The notes beneath the pieces were generated by a model. It saw only the letters and a list, made by a program, of their open reading frames with translations, did not search any database and was not told the DNA's origin. Position numbers and translations under genes: made by a program. From Spirochaetia bacterium (GTDB lineage Bacteria; Spirochaetota; Leptospiria; Leptospirales; Leptonemataceae): 64,000 nt of DNA. Location of the stretch: assembly GCA_009885105.1 (NCBI GenBank), contig VFLI01000010.1, forward strand, positions 36,549 through 100,548, written 5' to 3'. This document shows positions 34,154 to 43,887 of this stretch, piece by piece (the first letter of the stretch is position 1; every line of letters starts with the position of its first letter).

Positions 34154-36025
34154 TTACCGGATCTGCCGAGCTCTGTACCAGCTGCCCTCGTCCCATACGC
34201 AGAATCCGTTCCAGCTCGAACCGTCGCAGTTCCGGGCCGCGATGCTGAAATGCGGCAGGGCTTTACAGACAACCTTATTGTTCCACGTGCCGAGTTTGGC
34301 GCGCAGTCCAGGGCATTTTTCATCATCCGCTGATGCCACAATGACGCCGCTCGTATCTATGCTGTCTGAAAGGGCCGTCCGATTTGCCGCATAGATGCGG
34401 TCCCACATTTTCAGGAATGCTTCCGCGGAGCCGTTGAGAACGGCCGTATCGACGCCGAGTTTATTCAAATCGGCCGCCACTGCCTTCGCATGACCGATAT
34501 GGCCGAATCCGACAAAATCGAATTCTGTATTGGTGCCAGCCGTCGTTCTGTTTCCCTGAATCGAACGGGAAACTTCCCGCTCCTCACCGTTTGTATCCTC
34601 TCCGCAGGCCCACTTTTCCGCCGACGATCCCCACACACCGGCTGAATTATAATACCGCGGCCGCATCTGATCGATGAAACCGTTGAAATCGCTGGCAAAG
34701 CCCATCGGAACTCTGTAGCCCAGCGCGCCCAGCGCATAACTCTGCGCGAACGAGCGGCTGGATCCGTGGCAGTTGTTTGCCACGCCCGATCGGGAATATG
34801 TGTTCTGTTTTTCATTCCCCGTGCGAATTCCCACCACGCCGCCGGTTCGTTTGATAAGCCGAACTGTGGCCGCATTCATCTTTTTTTCATCAACAAGCTT
34901 TCCCCTGAACATTTCACGAAAATGTGTGTGAGACATGAAGAGCGGGTAGTACGAATTTGCCGCGGCTATCGCATATGTGTCATTGATTGAGCGTGTGGAA
35001 AGATGCGCGATATCCAGAATCATTTTTTTTGCGATGATCCGGCGTACAAGCGCCTGCCCCAGGGGAGTCAGGCCCTGAACATTGTTTTTGGAAGAATCCG
35101 TCTGAATTCCTTTAATGGCGCCGGAAAGATCGTCAACGCCGCTGTCAAGACCTCCAATCATGAGCGCTTTGACATTGACAAACGCCTGAACCAGATCGAA
35201 CATTTTCTGAAAGTACGCCGTGCCCGCAAATTTATTGTTGAGTTCGTGCACAGGCTGTATCGAACGCACGCCCATATCGTAGTACGTGGTCAGCTCCCTC
35301 TCCACATCCGATTCGTTCTGAACAGTATTGAAAATTTCGCTCGCTTCGATGGCAAGGATAACAGCCAGCTTTCCTTCCTGTATCGCGCGTCTGGCCTCAC
35401 CGGGCGTTCTGACAATCTGATACCACGAAGAATTCCGGGCGGCGAAAGCATGAGCCGCCTCAATCTGTCGCCGCACATTTTTCATGTCATCGCAGGGTCT
35501 GGTGCCGCCGGATGTGTCGTAGTACCCGTTCGACCGGGGCATGATGCCGCAGATGTACCGGAAATTCACGGCGGACATCACCATAAGGTTGAGTCCCTCC
35601 TGATGCGCCTTCTTTAAATGACCTTCCCAGACCTGCTGGTGGGTGATCGTGCTCCAAACGGGCCAGTCCCGGTAATTTTTTGAAGCATCGCCCGCATTTC
35701 CGTGGATTCCGAAATTGTGCATGCCGAGCTCGGTCGAAACAAATGCGCCCGTAATAAAACCGGGTATCCAGCTGACGGCATGATTCGTGCCGCTGCATGA
35801 ATGCAGAGCGGATGCTTCCGCTCCGTCATTGCCGCCCCAGAGCAGCCGGCCGTCGTATCCCAGATTAGCGAATTGATGGACATGGTAATCTCCGAACCCG
35901 CTGGCAGAACCCAGGGGAAAAGGCAGCGGGTCCATCGCATAAGCAACAGGCAGCGCATACGCAGCGCTGGACACTGACACAAATATCAATACAGTAAAAA
36001 ATCTGGTTAGAATTGAATTTCGCAT
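34154..36025 (-). CDS. Secreted metallohydrolase of the membrane-dipeptidase (M19) superfamily
   Basis: A 623-residue exported protein with signal MRNSILTRFFTVLIFVSVSS and a GGGGGA ribosome site. Metal-site blocks in the expected order are GDYHVHQFANLG, IQPVHELNN, MILDIAHLSTRSIND, LFMSHTHFREMF and GFASDFNGF, which match the layout of the M19 renal-dipeptidase/amidohydrolase fold, though the first motif is HxH rather than HxD. It is about 200 residues longer than a standard M19 enzyme, with inserts in the N-terminal third and a Cys-containing tail (CDGSSWNGFCVWDEG). The substrate is unknown; periplasmic or secreted action is expected. It appears single. Confidence 0.75.
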   Translation of the reverse strand: MRNSILTRFFTVLIFVSVSSAAYALPVAYAMDPLPFPLGSASGFGDYHVHQFANLGYDGRLLWGGNDGAEASALHSCSGTNHAVSWIPGFITGAFVSTELGMHNFGIHGNAGDASKNYRDWPVWSTITHQQVWEGHLKKAHQEGLNLMVMSAVNFRYICGIMPRSNGYYDTSGGTRPCDDMKNVRRQIEAAHAFAARNSSWYQIVRTPGEARRAIQEGKLAVILAIEASEIFNTVQNESDVERELTTYYDMGVRSIQPVHELNNKFAGTAYFQKMFDLVQAFVNVKALMIGGLDSGVDDLSGAIKGIQTDSSKNNVQGLTPLGQALVRRIIAKKMILDIAHLSTRSINDTYAIAAANSYYPLFMSHTHFREMFRGKLVDEKKMNAATVRLIKRTGGVVGIRTGNEKQNTYSRSGVANNCHGSSRSFAQSYALGALGYRVPMGFASDFNGFIDQMRPRYYNSAGVWGSSAEKWACGEDTNGEEREVSRSIQGNRTTAGTNTEFDFVGFGHIGHAKAVAADLNKLGVDTAVLNGSAEAFLKMWDRIYAANRTALSDSIDTSGVIVASADDEKCPGLRAKLGTWNNKVVCKALPHFSIAARNCDGSSWNGFCVWDEGSWYRARQIR

Positions 36026-36077
36026 AGCATCCCCCGTTTATGTAAATCTGATCTATATAAAAACAAAAGTAACTGTA

Positions 36078-36677
36078 TCATTTCGGCTCGGGACTGGCAG
36101 ATTTCGCGCGGGCGATCTCCAAAGAAACCTGACGCTCGGCCCGGGTCCGCTCGATTAGAATTTTATCCTGGCCCAGCATGGCACGATACCTTTCCATTGT
36201 TTCCGGCGGCCATTGTTCTGTAAGAACAAATTCCACAAGCTGCATTCTATCCTGAATTTCTCTCATGCGCCTGCTGTAAAAAAATTCAATTTCCGATTCA
36301 GCCGCAAGTCCCGCTGTCATATCTGCCGCAGCATCGCTGATGCGCTCCTCTTCCTTTTCTCTGCGAAATCGATCGTGCTGCGGCCGGGGAAGAAGGGAGT
36401 TTTCGGGAAAAAGACGCCAGAGTTTCCGGATCCTCTCCACCTGGTCGGAAGTATACGCTGTTTGAGTCAGCGGATTGATCTCTCCGTGCAATCCGTCAAA
36501 ATCGGGCTCACTCTGGGATCCGGCATTCCAGAATTCAGAATCCAGCAGGGTCAATCGACGAGAAGTGTCCGAAAACAGCGAGGCATTGGTATCCGCAGGA
36601 GCCATTATATAGAAGAGAACGATGATTGAGAAAAAGACTGCCGCCGTGGCAAGATAAATGGCTCTTTTTGCGGTCAT
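36078..36677 (-). CDS. Membrane-anchored helical protein of unknown function
   Basis: A 199-residue protein. One N-terminal span (YLATAAVFFSIIVLFYIMA) anchors a periplasmic, strongly charged, mainly helical region with a long Arg/Glu stretch (DRFRREKEEERISD). The overall layout recalls short lipase-chaperone-like or spacer proteins, but no diagnostic motif is present and I do not name a family. It sits upstream of the M19-like gene on the same strand with a 52-base gap, so the two may be co-transcribed. Confidence 0.55.
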   Translation of the reverse strand: MTAKRAIYLATAAVFFSIIVLFYIMAPADTNASLFSDTSRRLTLLDSEFWNAGSQSEPDFDGLHGEINPLTQTAYTSDQVERIRKLWRLFPENSLLPRPQHDRFRREKEEERISDAAADMTAGLAAESEIEFFYSRRMREIQDRMQLVEFVLTEQWPPETMERYRAMLGQDKILIERTRAERQVSLEIARAKSASPEPK

Positions 36678-36763
36678 ATTACGTATCCATTGTTTGCGCC
36701 CTCGGACGATCCGTGCAAGAAAAAAAGCTTGCTTGCGCGATCATCACGCTCTTTTTTGAGTGA

Positions 36764-37438
36764 ATGTCCGATTTGATCCAGAAGGCGCAGTATAAAACCA
36801 TCCTGGCCGGTGTCGCCCTTTTTGCGGCCCTGTTCTGGTTGAACATAGGTTTTGCCCTTCTGAAGCCGTCCACGGGAAGCTTTATCCTGAAATGGATACC
36901 CAGCGCTCTTCTGGCTTTCCTTGTGTTTGCGCACCGCGACAGATCCCGGGCCTATTTTATATTTTGCGCTCTGCTGCTTCAGAGCGCCGGAGCCGTTGTT
37001 CTGGATTTCAACAGGACAGGAAACGTTCTCTATTCCCTGATATTTACCGCCGGCGCTCATATCATGAACGCAGGTGCTTTTTATCCCGGCATAAACTTCT
37101 CAAGGGATGTTAAAAAGCTGTCAATCGCCGGTGTTTTCCTGGCGTATGTCATTGCCTACGGTTCGTTCATCGCCGGGCATGTGCCATCGCGAATGTTTGT
37201 GCCTGTAATTCTGTATATGACAGCGCTTTCTGTTTCTGTACTTTCCGGAATTCTATCCCGCCGGTCCTGGTTGATCATTCTGGGTCTGCTTTGCTTTGTT
37301 CTGGACGATTCTGTATTCTCCTGGCATCTTTTTATCTCGCCGATTCCGCCGAATCATTTTATAACCTGGCCTTCATTCATAACCGGACAGACATTGATTA
37401 CGATCGGTTTTATTTCCCGCAGCGACGAGAATGTGTGA
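36764..37438 (+). CDS. YhhN/TMEM86-like membrane protein
   Basis: A 224-residue protein with about eight spans. LKWIPSALLAFLVFA, followed by ALLLQSAGAVVLDF and LCFVLDDSVFSWHLF, matches the order of the conserved Lys-Pro and Asp blocks in YhhN proteins, some of which are lysoplasmalogenases cleaving alkenyl ether lipids. The Asp in the second block is shifted by three residues compared with the usual GDVLL, so activity is uncertain. The ATG at 36764 has only a weak GAG. It is divergent from the anchored helical gene and appears single. Confidence 0.65.
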   Translation: MSDLIQKAQYKTILAGVALFAALFWLNIGFALLKPSTGSFILKWIPSALLAFLVFAHRDRSRAYFIFCALLLQSAGAVVLDFNRTGNVLYSLIFTAGAHIMNAGAFYPGINFSRDVKKLSIAGVFLAYVIAYGSFIAGHVPSRMFVPVILYMTALSVSVLSGILSRRSWLIILGLLCFVLDDSVFSWHLFISPIPPNHFITWPSFITGQTLITIGFISRSDENV

Positions 37439-37616
37439 TTCGATTGAAGTTATAAAGACCAGGTATTTCAAACTGCAGTGGATCAAGAAAACGAACTGAA
37501 ACAGTTTCTAAAAAGGAGCAGGGACAGGACTGCCAGGGTCCGGAGAAAATGAATCACAGACTGAAGTCTGCCGGCTTTCTTACAGCAGGCACAGAAATTT
37601 GTCGGAAGCACGAATT

Positions 37617-38267
37617 TTAGTTGTAGGAGGAAAACAAACCCGTATCTGAAATCAAACCCCAGATATACGCCTGCCGGGTCAGTTCGGCCGAAGTCATTTT
37701 TCCGATTTTTTCCGTTATATTGCTGCGATGCTTCTCGATCGTTCTTACTGATATTCCCAGCTCTCGCGCAATCTGGCTCTGGATCATTCCGCGCGCAATG
37801 CGCTGCACAATTTCAATTTCGCGCGCCGTGAGCGACTTAAACGGACTCTCCGCGCCCGCTTTATGTTCCTCGGTTCTGGGATTGAAATCGGAATAAAATG
37901 TTTTTCCGGAAAGCACATCATGAACCGCGGTGCGAATCGTCTCCAGCGGTTCCGACTTAAAAAGACAGCCGTTTACGCCAATCGAGCTGCATTTTTCCAG
38001 CACAACTCTCTCCTCGACGTTGGTCAGAAGTATCGTTTTGATTTCGAAATACTCCCGCCGGATTTGCTCGATCGCCTCCAGTCCGTTGAAGCCTGGAATC
38101 AGATAGTCAATGATGATCAGCTGAGGTCGCTTCTCCAGAGCCAGTGTTACGGCATCAGGGCCGTTCTCCGTTTCGATTATTTTATATCCGGCCGGATCAT
38201 TTTCAAGCAGGACGCGTATACCCAGTCGAAATACCGCGTGGTCGTCACAGATCAGGATTGAGTTCAT
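37617..38267 (-). CDS. NarL/FixJ-type response regulator
   Basis: About 216 residues. ATG at 38267 is chosen (MNSILICDDH), because the longer frame to 38312 adds residues before the receiver fold and runs through the promoter. The receiver has acidic DD, the phospho-Asp in LIIIDYLIPGFNG, Thr in LLTNVEE and Lys in LFKSEPLE. The LuxR-type helix-turn-helix (about 150-212) reads LTAREIEIVQRIARG through VRTIEKHRSNITEKIG. It should activate or repress promoters after phosphorylation by an unlinked kinase. A good promoter lies just upstream. Confidence 0.92.
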   Translation of the reverse strand: MNSILICDDHAVFRLGIRVLLENDPAGYKIIETENGPDAVTLALEKRPQLIIIDYLIPGFNGLEAIEQIRREYFEIKTILLTNVEERVVLEKCSSIGVNGCLFKSEPLETIRTAVHDVLSGKTFYSDFNPRTEEHKAGAESPFKSLTAREIEIVQRIARGMIQSQIARELGISVRTIEKHRSNITEKIGKMTSAELTRQAYIWGLISDTGLFSSYN

Positions 38268-38311
38268 ACATTCGCAGACACAGGGCAGCCCAAAAAAATT
38301 CCTTACTTCCA

Positions 38312-38339
38312 ATTATCAAATAACGATACAGCAAATCAA
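38312..38339 (-). promoter_or_regulatory. Candidate sigma-70 promoter of the NarL-type regulator
   Basis: On the minus strand TTGATT (38339-38334) and GATAAT (38317-38312) are separated by 16 bases, about 45 bases before the ATG at 38267. Each hexamer has four to five matches to consensus. The rest of the 450-base gap up to 38721 holds only a doubtful 87-residue frame. Confidence 0.45.
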
Positions 38340-38721
38340 TGACGATTCAAATGCGGCGGGGCGGATGGAGGTATGACTTTGATCATATTCCGTATTATGT
38401 CACATCACTCAAAAACAGATCAATAATATGAAACTGATTAATTTTATGCTGAGAAATCCGCAAAATTGCCCAGAACTTTTTGCCCGGTTTGGGCGCCCGA
38501 AGTTCTTCTATCCGTATCCGGCTGTTTTTCTGCATCGAGTTCAGACATCAATTGCAGTTTCTGCGGCATATGCGGCACTGTAAGCTGGCTGTGGGAAACC
38601 ATGTGACTGGCAGTGTTGTTTTCTCTGGCGGCAACGATTTCTCTTAGCATACTATCAACTAAACAGCAAAGTCTCTTTGAGTCAACAAGAAATACTTTAC
38701 AAATCATGCCCCTGCCGGGGA

Positions 38722-39627
38722 ATGCCGTCTATCATTTCCCGAAAAATAACAAAAAGAGCCGCCGCCACGCTTGCCATTCTGGCCGTTATCCTGCTGGGAG
38801 CCAGCTGGTATTTCTCTTCGCTGGTTTTGTATCCAGACGCACATTGCCGGAAAGATCATCATGTCTACTGCAACACTCCGGCTGAACTCGGTCTGCCTTT
38901 TCAGGAACTGAACTTCAAGACTTCGGACAACATAGAACTGAATGCCTGGTTCATGCCTTCAGACGCATCCAAAAAAATTGTGATATTTGTTCACGGCCAT
39001 GGCGGCACACGCAATGAAGGTCTTCGGTTCTCACCCTCGCTTCATAGAGCCGGATTCAACCTGCTGGCCATCAATCTGCGAAGGAATTCAAACAGCGGAT
39101 CGCCGGCGACTATGGGATTTCATGAAAGAAAGGATGTGAATGCGGCCGTGGATCTTGCTCTGGTTCAGTTGAAAATGCAGCGAGTCGGGCTGTTCGGTTT
39201 TTCTATGGGCGCGGCAACAAGCGTCATGGAGATGCAGGAAGATCCCCGGGTGAATGCCGGGCTGTTCAGCAGCGGTTATTCCAACGTTGTTGATGAACTC
39301 TCCGAATCTGCAAAGCGGGACTTTCATATCCCGCGCTTTCCACTCGTGATGCTGGCCATCGCTATCGCCGACTGGAGAGGAAACCTGACACTGGATCAGA
39401 TTCGTCCGGAAGAAAGGATCGCTCAGATTTCACCGCGACCGGTCTTTATCATGCACTGCGGCCAGGATGACTATGTGGATTCCAGCCATGCGCGTCGACT
39501 CTATGATGCGGCCCAGAATCCAAAAGAACTCTGGATTCCCGATTGCAACAAACACGAACAATTATGGAATTTCCACAAAGACGAGTCGGAAAAGCGCGTT
39601 GTTGGCTTTTTCAAGCGATATCTGTAA
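38722..39627 (+). CDS. Membrane-anchored alpha/beta hydrolase
   Basis: About 301 residues from ATG 38722. One N-terminal span (AAATLAILAVILLGASWYF) is followed by a serine-hydrolase fold: oxyanion HGHGG, nucleophile GFSMGA, the acid in CGQDDYVDSSHA, and His in NKHEQLWNF. All triad residues are visible. The organisation resembles BAAT/FrsA-like or esterase-type hydrolases tethered to the inner membrane with the catalytic domain outside. A TTG at 38677 would extend it. No linked pathway gene suggests a substrate. Confidence 0.85.
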   Translation: MPSIISRKITKRAAATLAILAVILLGASWYFSSLVLYPDAHCRKDHHVYCNTPAELGLPFQELNFKTSDNIELNAWFMPSDASKKIVIFVHGHGGTRNEGLRFSPSLHRAGFNLLAINLRRNSNSGSPATMGFHERKDVNAAVDLALVQLKMQRVGLFGFSMGAATSVMEMQEDPRVNAGLFSSGYSNVVDELSESAKRDFHIPRFPLVMLAIAIADWRGNLTLDQIRPEERIAQISPRPVFIMHCGQDDYVDSSHARRLYDAAQNPKELWIPDCNKHEQLWNFHKDESEKRVVGFFKRYL

Positions 39628-39641
39628 TTAGAAAATAAGAT

Positions 39642-39783
39642 ATTACCGCTGAGGCGCTGAGGACGCAGAGGGTGAAACTTTCAGGACGCTGAAAATCATC
39701 CCGGAAAGCTTATTCACCTGGCATGTTTTTCTTATCTTCCTCCTCTTACTCTGCGCTCTTATCTTACTCTGCGGTGAAATTCT
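39642..39783. repeat. CGCAGAG repeat element with inverted ends, copy C
   Basis: The gap between the hydrolase and the SDR gene is almost wholly repeat. The left arm (ACCGCTGAGG, then GACGCAGAGGGTGAAA) and the inverted right arm (CTCTGCGGTGAAATT) face each other about 140 bases apart. It is a diverged relative of copies A, B and D. No frame inside looks like a gene. Confidence 0.65.
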
Positions 39784-39787
39784 TCCC

Positions 39788-41299
39788 TCACCAGTCGATG
39801 GGTCTGTAGTCTTTCAGAAATTTTCCGGACCAGTGATGTCCTGTGTTGATACCGTCAAAAAAAGGATCGCAGACGCGCGCGGCTCCGTCCACAATATCCA
39901 GCGGCGGCTGAAAATCATGCACTTCCTGTTTCTTTTTTGCCAGCTCAAATGGATCTTCATCCGTAACCCATCCGGTATCGACGGCGTTCATAAAAATTCC
40001 ATTTTTAACGAGCGATGAGGCCGCTGTGTGCGTCAGCATATTGAGAGCGGCCTTCGCCATGTTCGTATGTGGATGACGATCGGCTTTTCGAAAACGATGA
40101 AACTTTCCTTCCATCGCCGATACATTCACTATGTGCTTTTGCCCCGTTTTCTCGCGCTGCATGAGCGGCAGGAGTCTGTTGCAGAGAACAAACGGAGCCA
40201 CAGCGTTGACGAGCTGAATCTCCAGCATTTCGAGAGTATCCACTTCGCCCAGACGCAGACGCCAGCTGTTCGTGCGCCGCAGATCGACCTGCTGAAGGTC
40301 AGCGTCCAGCTGTCCGTCCGGAAAAATATTCTGAACCGGAAGCGAATCGTCATACGTGTACGGTATCTGTGAAAGCTGCGCCGGGTACATCAGTCCTATT
40401 CCGGGCGAGCGGCTCCTCCAGGTCAGCGCCGTTTCTGAACCGCCGCGTGAATCTCCGGCGGCGGAAAGTTCCCGCCGGCACAGTTCCATATCATGTAGAA
40501 GCGTCTGAGCGTCGGCCGGCAGATTCAGAAGCGGAGTATTTTCAACCGCCATCAGATGCGCGTAAAAACCGGCGGGACGCCGCACTGTCTGCGCGGCATT
40601 GTTGATCAAGATATCCAGCCCGGTCAGCGTCTTATCCAGGTAGGCGCAGAATATTTCAACGCTGGGCGTATGGCGAAGATCCAGCCCGAATATCTGCAGC
40701 CGGTCCCTCCAGTCAGAAAAATCTGCTTCGCGGGCAAATCGCATCGCAGCGTCCACAGGAAAACGTGTCGTGGCCACAACCTTCGCGCCTGCCCGGAGCA
40801 TCATTAAAGACGCCTGATAGCCGATTTTCAGCCGCGATCCTGTGATCAGCGCCGTTCGCCCGGCGAGGGACGCAGTCTGAAACCGTTTCTCATAGTTGAA
40901 TTGGGCGCACTGCGGACACATGGAATCGTAAAAAAAATGAAGTTCCTGGAACGGCTGGTTGCAGACATAACAGCTTCGCGGCGATTTCAGCAGAAAACCC
41001 GGACGAAGACTCTGCTCCGGCAGTTCCCGGCGAGCCGGCGCCGTAAACACGGCTGTTTTTCTCGCCTCCCGGATTCCTGTGTCAGAGCGGGCCATACGTT
41101 CGGCATGCGAGACCTCGCGGCGGTTTTCGCGTCGGATGGCTTTGTTGCGTTTTTTTAAATCATACCTGTCCGGACGGGCCAGCTGTCCCGCCGCGCGCAG
41201 TAGCGAGATTCTCTGCTCCAGCGTCAGACCGGACAGCATTTCCGGATTTGCCGCCAGCTCTTCCAGAAACGAAATGCATTCCTGGATTTTATCGGTCAT
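39788..41299 (-). CDS. Atypical short-chain dehydrogenase with zinc-ribbon extension
   Basis: A 503-residue protein, about twice a normal SDR. Residues 1-105 are helical and charged. A zinc-ribbon-like CYVCNQPF through SMCPQC (about 110-137) follows, then a Rossmann domain with [14 protein letters not shown] (TGxxxxxG) and [10 protein letters not shown] (NNAG-like). The catalytic region reads [10 protein letters not shown] and later [12 protein letters not shown], so Ser and Lys are present but the active-site Tyr of YxxxK is Thr. A 90-residue insert lies between NNAA and the catalytic part. It is last in the ruvA operon with ATGA overlap. Reductase activity is uncertain; a binding or regulatory role is possible. 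Confidence 0.75.
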   Translation of the reverse strand: MTDKIQECISFLEELAANPEMLSGLTLEQRISLLRAAGQLARPDRYDLKKRNKAIRRENRREVSHAERMARSDTGIREARKTAVFTAPARRELPEQSLRPGFLLKSPRSCYVCNQPFQELHFFYDSMCPQCAQFNYEKRFQTASLAGRTALITGSRLKIGYQASLMMLRAGAKVVATTRFPVDAAMRFAREADFSDWRDRLQIFGLDLRHTPSVEIFCAYLDKTLTGLDILINNAAQTVRRPAGFYAHLMAVENTPLLNLPADAQTLLHDMELCRRELSAAGDSRGGSETALTWRSRSPGIGLMYPAQLSQIPYTYDDSLPVQNIFPDGQLDADLQQVDLRRTNSWRLRLGEVDTLEMLEIQLVNAVAPFVLCNRLLPLMQREKTGQKHIVNVSAMEGKFHRFRKADRHPHTNMAKAALNMLTHTAASSLVKNGIFMNAVDTGWVTDEDPFELAKKKQEVHDFQPPLDIVDGAARVCDPFFDGINTGHHWSGKFLKDYRPIDW

Positions 41300-41904
41300 A
41301 GATGTTTCAGAACCTCTTTGATCCAGTCGGCGGCATTGCCCGGGCGCGGGCCGGCCATCACTTTGAGTTTTTCAAATGCTGCCTTAACTTGATTTTCTTT
41401 ATAACCCAGCTGGGCCGTGAGAGCCTGCAGGGCGAGCTCTTCCGGCATAGCTTCCGGCTGCCGCCCCGGTTCGTCTCCCAGAAACAGTTTGCTCCATTTA
41501 TCGCGGCGTCTCTTGATTTCGAAAATAATAGTCTCTGCTGTAGTCTTTCCTATGCGCGGAATCCGGCAAAGAGATTCAATATCGTTTCGTTCACAGATGG
41601 CCAGTAAATCGCCGGCGCGAAGATGACTGAGAATTGAAAGCGCCAGAGATGTTCCGATTCCCTTAATAGTCTGCAGCGCGATAAAAAACTCGCGCGAACC
41701 GGGATCCAGGAATCCAAACAGCTTCTGCTCGCCGTCCGTAAGAAATTGATGGTATATAAAAAGATGGACCGAATCCTGGGCGTTTTTCTGCAGCGATTCA
41801 AAAACATCCAGAGGAAGCTGCACTTCATACTCGACGCCGCCCGCATCCAGCTGTATCCGCGAAGCGCCGAACCTGACAATTTTTCCGTGAAGTCCCGCAA
41901 TCAT
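41296..41904 (-). CDS. ruvA: Holliday junction branch-migration subunit RuvA
   Basis: A 202-residue protein that holds the four-way DNA junction and loads the RuvB motor. It starts [12 protein letters not shown]; the OB-fold N-terminus is followed by two helix-hairpin-helix units ([31 protein letters not shown]) and a C-terminal RuvB-binding domain ([16 protein letters not shown]). Length is typical. It overlaps ruvC by 4 bases and the SDR gene by 4 bases. RuvB is not in this window. Confidence 0.97.
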   Translation of the reverse strand: MIAGLHGKIVRFGASRIQLDAGGVEYEVQLPLDVFESLQKNAQDSVHLFIYHQFLTDGEQKLFGFLDPGSREFFIALQTIKGIGTSLALSILSHLRAGDLLAICERNDIESLCRIPRIGKTTAETIIFEIKRRRDKWSKLFLGDEPGRQPEAMPEELALQALTAQLGYKENQVKAAFEKLKVMAGPRPGNAADWIKEVLKHL

Positions 41905-42416
41905 CGCGACAGCATCCCTGCCCGCGCTTCAATGACGGTTTTTGATTTTTGATACACGCATCCGGCAATCGCACCCGCAAGCGCGTCCGCCGCATCGTCG
42001 GGCGAGATTTTCTCTTTGATTCCCAGAAGTTTTGACGTCATTCGTATTATGTCCCTTTTAACGGCGCGTCCGCTTCCCGTAACCGCGTTCTTGATAGTTC
42101 CAGGACCGAGTTCCAGAACAACGATCGGACGCTCGCCGAGCGCCGCAAGTATGGCGCCGCGGGCCTGATACACGCCCGCCGCGGTCTTTTTATTCGAACT
42201 GAAAAAGAGCGATTCAACAACGGCGCAGTCGGGATGATACTCCTCCAGTAATATTTTTATATTTTTATATATAAATGAAAGTTTTTCTGCCGAGCTGTCC
42301 GAGGTCTCTGTGCGAATCACTCCGTAAGACAGAGGCCTCAGAAATCCGTCCACGCCGCTCGACACGACGCCCCAACCCGTAATCGCGTATCCAGGATCCA
42401 GACCCAGCGCTATCAT
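41901..42416 (-). CDS. ruvC: Crossover junction endonuclease RuvC
   Basis: A 171-residue resolvase that cuts Holliday junctions. The four catalytic acids are visible in GLDPGYAITGWG (Asp 7), VVESLFFSSN (Glu) and SPDDAADALAGAI (Asp pair). A typical RuvC QARGAILA block is present. It follows yebC after 6 bases and overlaps ruvA, the usual yebC-ruvC-ruvA order. Confidence 0.97.
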   Translation of the reverse strand: MIALGLDPGYAITGWGVVSSGVDGFLRPLSYGVIRTETSDSSAEKLSFIYKNIKILLEEYHPDCAVVESLFFSSNKKTAAGVYQARGAILAALGERPIVVLELGPGTIKNAVTGSGRAVKRDIIRMTSKLLGIKEKISPDDAADALAGAIAGCVYQKSKTVIEARAGMLSR

Positions 42417-42422
42417 GACCTT

Positions 42423-43184
42423 TCAGCCGAGTTCCAGTTTATCCACGACTTCATCGGACAGGGTCATGTTGTGATAGACCGCCTGGACATCGTCGTGATC
42501 TTCCATCGCTTCAATGAGTTTTAAATTCTTGCGCGCCTGCTCAACATCCTCCACCTGAACTTCCGTTCCTTCTACTGGCAGATATCTCAGCGCCGACTGA
42601 TCTGTCTCAATATTTTTCGCCGATAAAGCTTCCGACACCGCCGCATATTTATCAATGGCCGTGATGATTTCATAATATCCGTTTTCGTTCTTTATATCGT
42701 CCGCGCCCGCGTCGATGACAATTTCCATCAGTTTTTCTTCTTCGATTTTATCATTTTGAATTGCGATGAATCCGCAGCGGTTGAACAATCGTTTCACAGC
42801 ATTGGCCTCCGCCAGATTCGAGTTCATTCGGTTCAGAATGCTTTTAATTTCCGGTGTGGTCCGGCTCTTTTTATCCGTAAGCGCCTCTACGATCAGTGCG
42901 ACTCCGCCGACGGCGTAAATCTCATACAATATTTCTTCGAAAACCTGGCCTTCCAGTTCTCCCGCGCCTTTTTTGATCGCACGTTCGATTGTGTCTTTAG
43001 GCATGTTGGCGGCGCGGGCATTCGAAACGGCGATGCGCAGCCGGGCATTCATAGCCGAATCCGATCCTCCCATCCGCGCCGAGACCATCAGCTCGCGGGA
43101 CATTTTGGTAAACATCGATCCGCGTTTTTTATCGACGACCTCTTTTCTGTGTTTAATATTAGCCCATTTTGAATGACCGGACAT
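42423..43184 (-). CDS. yebC: YebC/PmpR-family protein
   Basis: A 253-residue cytosolic protein. MSGHSKWANIKHRKEVVDKK, then MPKDTIERAIKKGAG and a three-domain fold of normal length identify the YebC family, described as transcription regulators and, more recently, as translation factors acting on poly-proline stretches. It lies directly after the YciO-like gene (start adjacent to its stop) and before ruvC. It is probably made at housekeeping levels. Confidence 0.96.
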   Translation of the reverse strand: MSGHSKWANIKHRKEVVDKKRGSMFTKMSRELMVSARMGGSDSAMNARLRIAVSNARAANMPKDTIERAIKKGAGELEGQVFEEILYEIYAVGGVALIVEALTDKKSRTTPEIKSILNRMNSNLAEANAVKRLFNRCGFIAIQNDKIEEEKLMEIVIDAGADDIKNENGYYEIITAIDKYAAVSEALSAKNIETDQSALRYLPVEGTEVQVEDVEQARKNLKLIEAMEDHDDVQAVYHNMTLSDEVVDKLELG

Positions 43185-43802
43185 TTAATCCTCCGTTTCC
43201 AGCGCGCTCGCATCCCCGATGCCTTTTCTTACTATTTGCAGATAACCCTCTGTGCAGTCCAGAACTGTTGAAAATTCATTTTTTCGAATCCCCTCATCCA
43301 GAACCGCTTCCACACGTTTGCCGAAAAGAGCATGCAGCTGTTCCGGATCGGTGTCGAATTCGTCTTCCTGTATTACAGAAGTGGAGACGATTCCCGTGTC
43401 AAGCTGTTCCATCAGAGCCGCATGGAATGGATGGTCGACAATGCGCACACCGACGGTTTTCTTTTTGCCTGTGCTGCGTCTATCCACATCCTTGCCCGCA
43501 TTCAAAATGAAGGTGTACGGACCCGGCGTGTGAGCCTTCATGAACCTGAATACAGGGCTCGAAATATTCTGAGCATATCGGGCCGCCATGGCCACATCCC
43601 GGCAGAGCAGACTCAAATGGCGCGTGGGGGGCAGTTTTTTCAGCGCATACAGCTCATTGATAGAACGGGGTGAATCCAGAAGACAGACAAAAGCGTACAC
43701 TGTGTCTGTGGGCACAATAAAGATCTTTCCGTCCCGGAGCCCCTGAACAGTTTTATCGATGATGTTTTTCTGCGGTGTGACTGGATGCAGTTTCCAGATC
43801 AT
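43185..43802 (-). CDS. Sua5/YciO/YrdC-family protein (YciO-like)
   Basis: About 205 residues from ATG 43802, which has GAGGG upstream; a TTG at 43835 adds 11 residues. The fold is shown by IFIVPTDTVYAF, LSLLCRDVAMAARYA and PGPYTFILNA. The catalytic KRRP-type loop reads KKLPPTRH, and the LCRD block is closer to YciO than to TsaC, so it may make threonylcarbamoyl-AMP for tRNA t6A poorly or do another carbamoyl reaction. It is first in the operon with yebC, ruvC, ruvA and the SDR. Confidence 0.85.
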   Translation of the reverse strand: MIWKLHPVTPQKNIIDKTVQGLRDGKIFIVPTDTVYAFVCLLDSPRSINELYALKKLPPTRHLSLLCRDVAMAARYAQNISSPVFRFMKAHTPGPYTFILNAGKDVDRRSTGKKKTVGVRIVDHPFHAALMEQLDTGIVSTSVIQEDEFDTDPEQLHALFGKRVEAVLDEGIRKNEFSTVLDCTEGYLQIVRKGIGDASALETED

Positions 43803-43887
43803 AACGGAAAATCCCTCACGGAGATGGGCTGTCAACTAATATTTTAATAAGTGATTCACGCCGATGGACCGGGACAGGCGAAAACAA

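Noticed and set aside
38444..38707. 87-residue minus-strand frame upstream of the alpha/beta hydrolase
   Set aside because: No ribosome site, unusual composition, no recognisable family, and it overlaps the plausible leader of the hydrolase gene.
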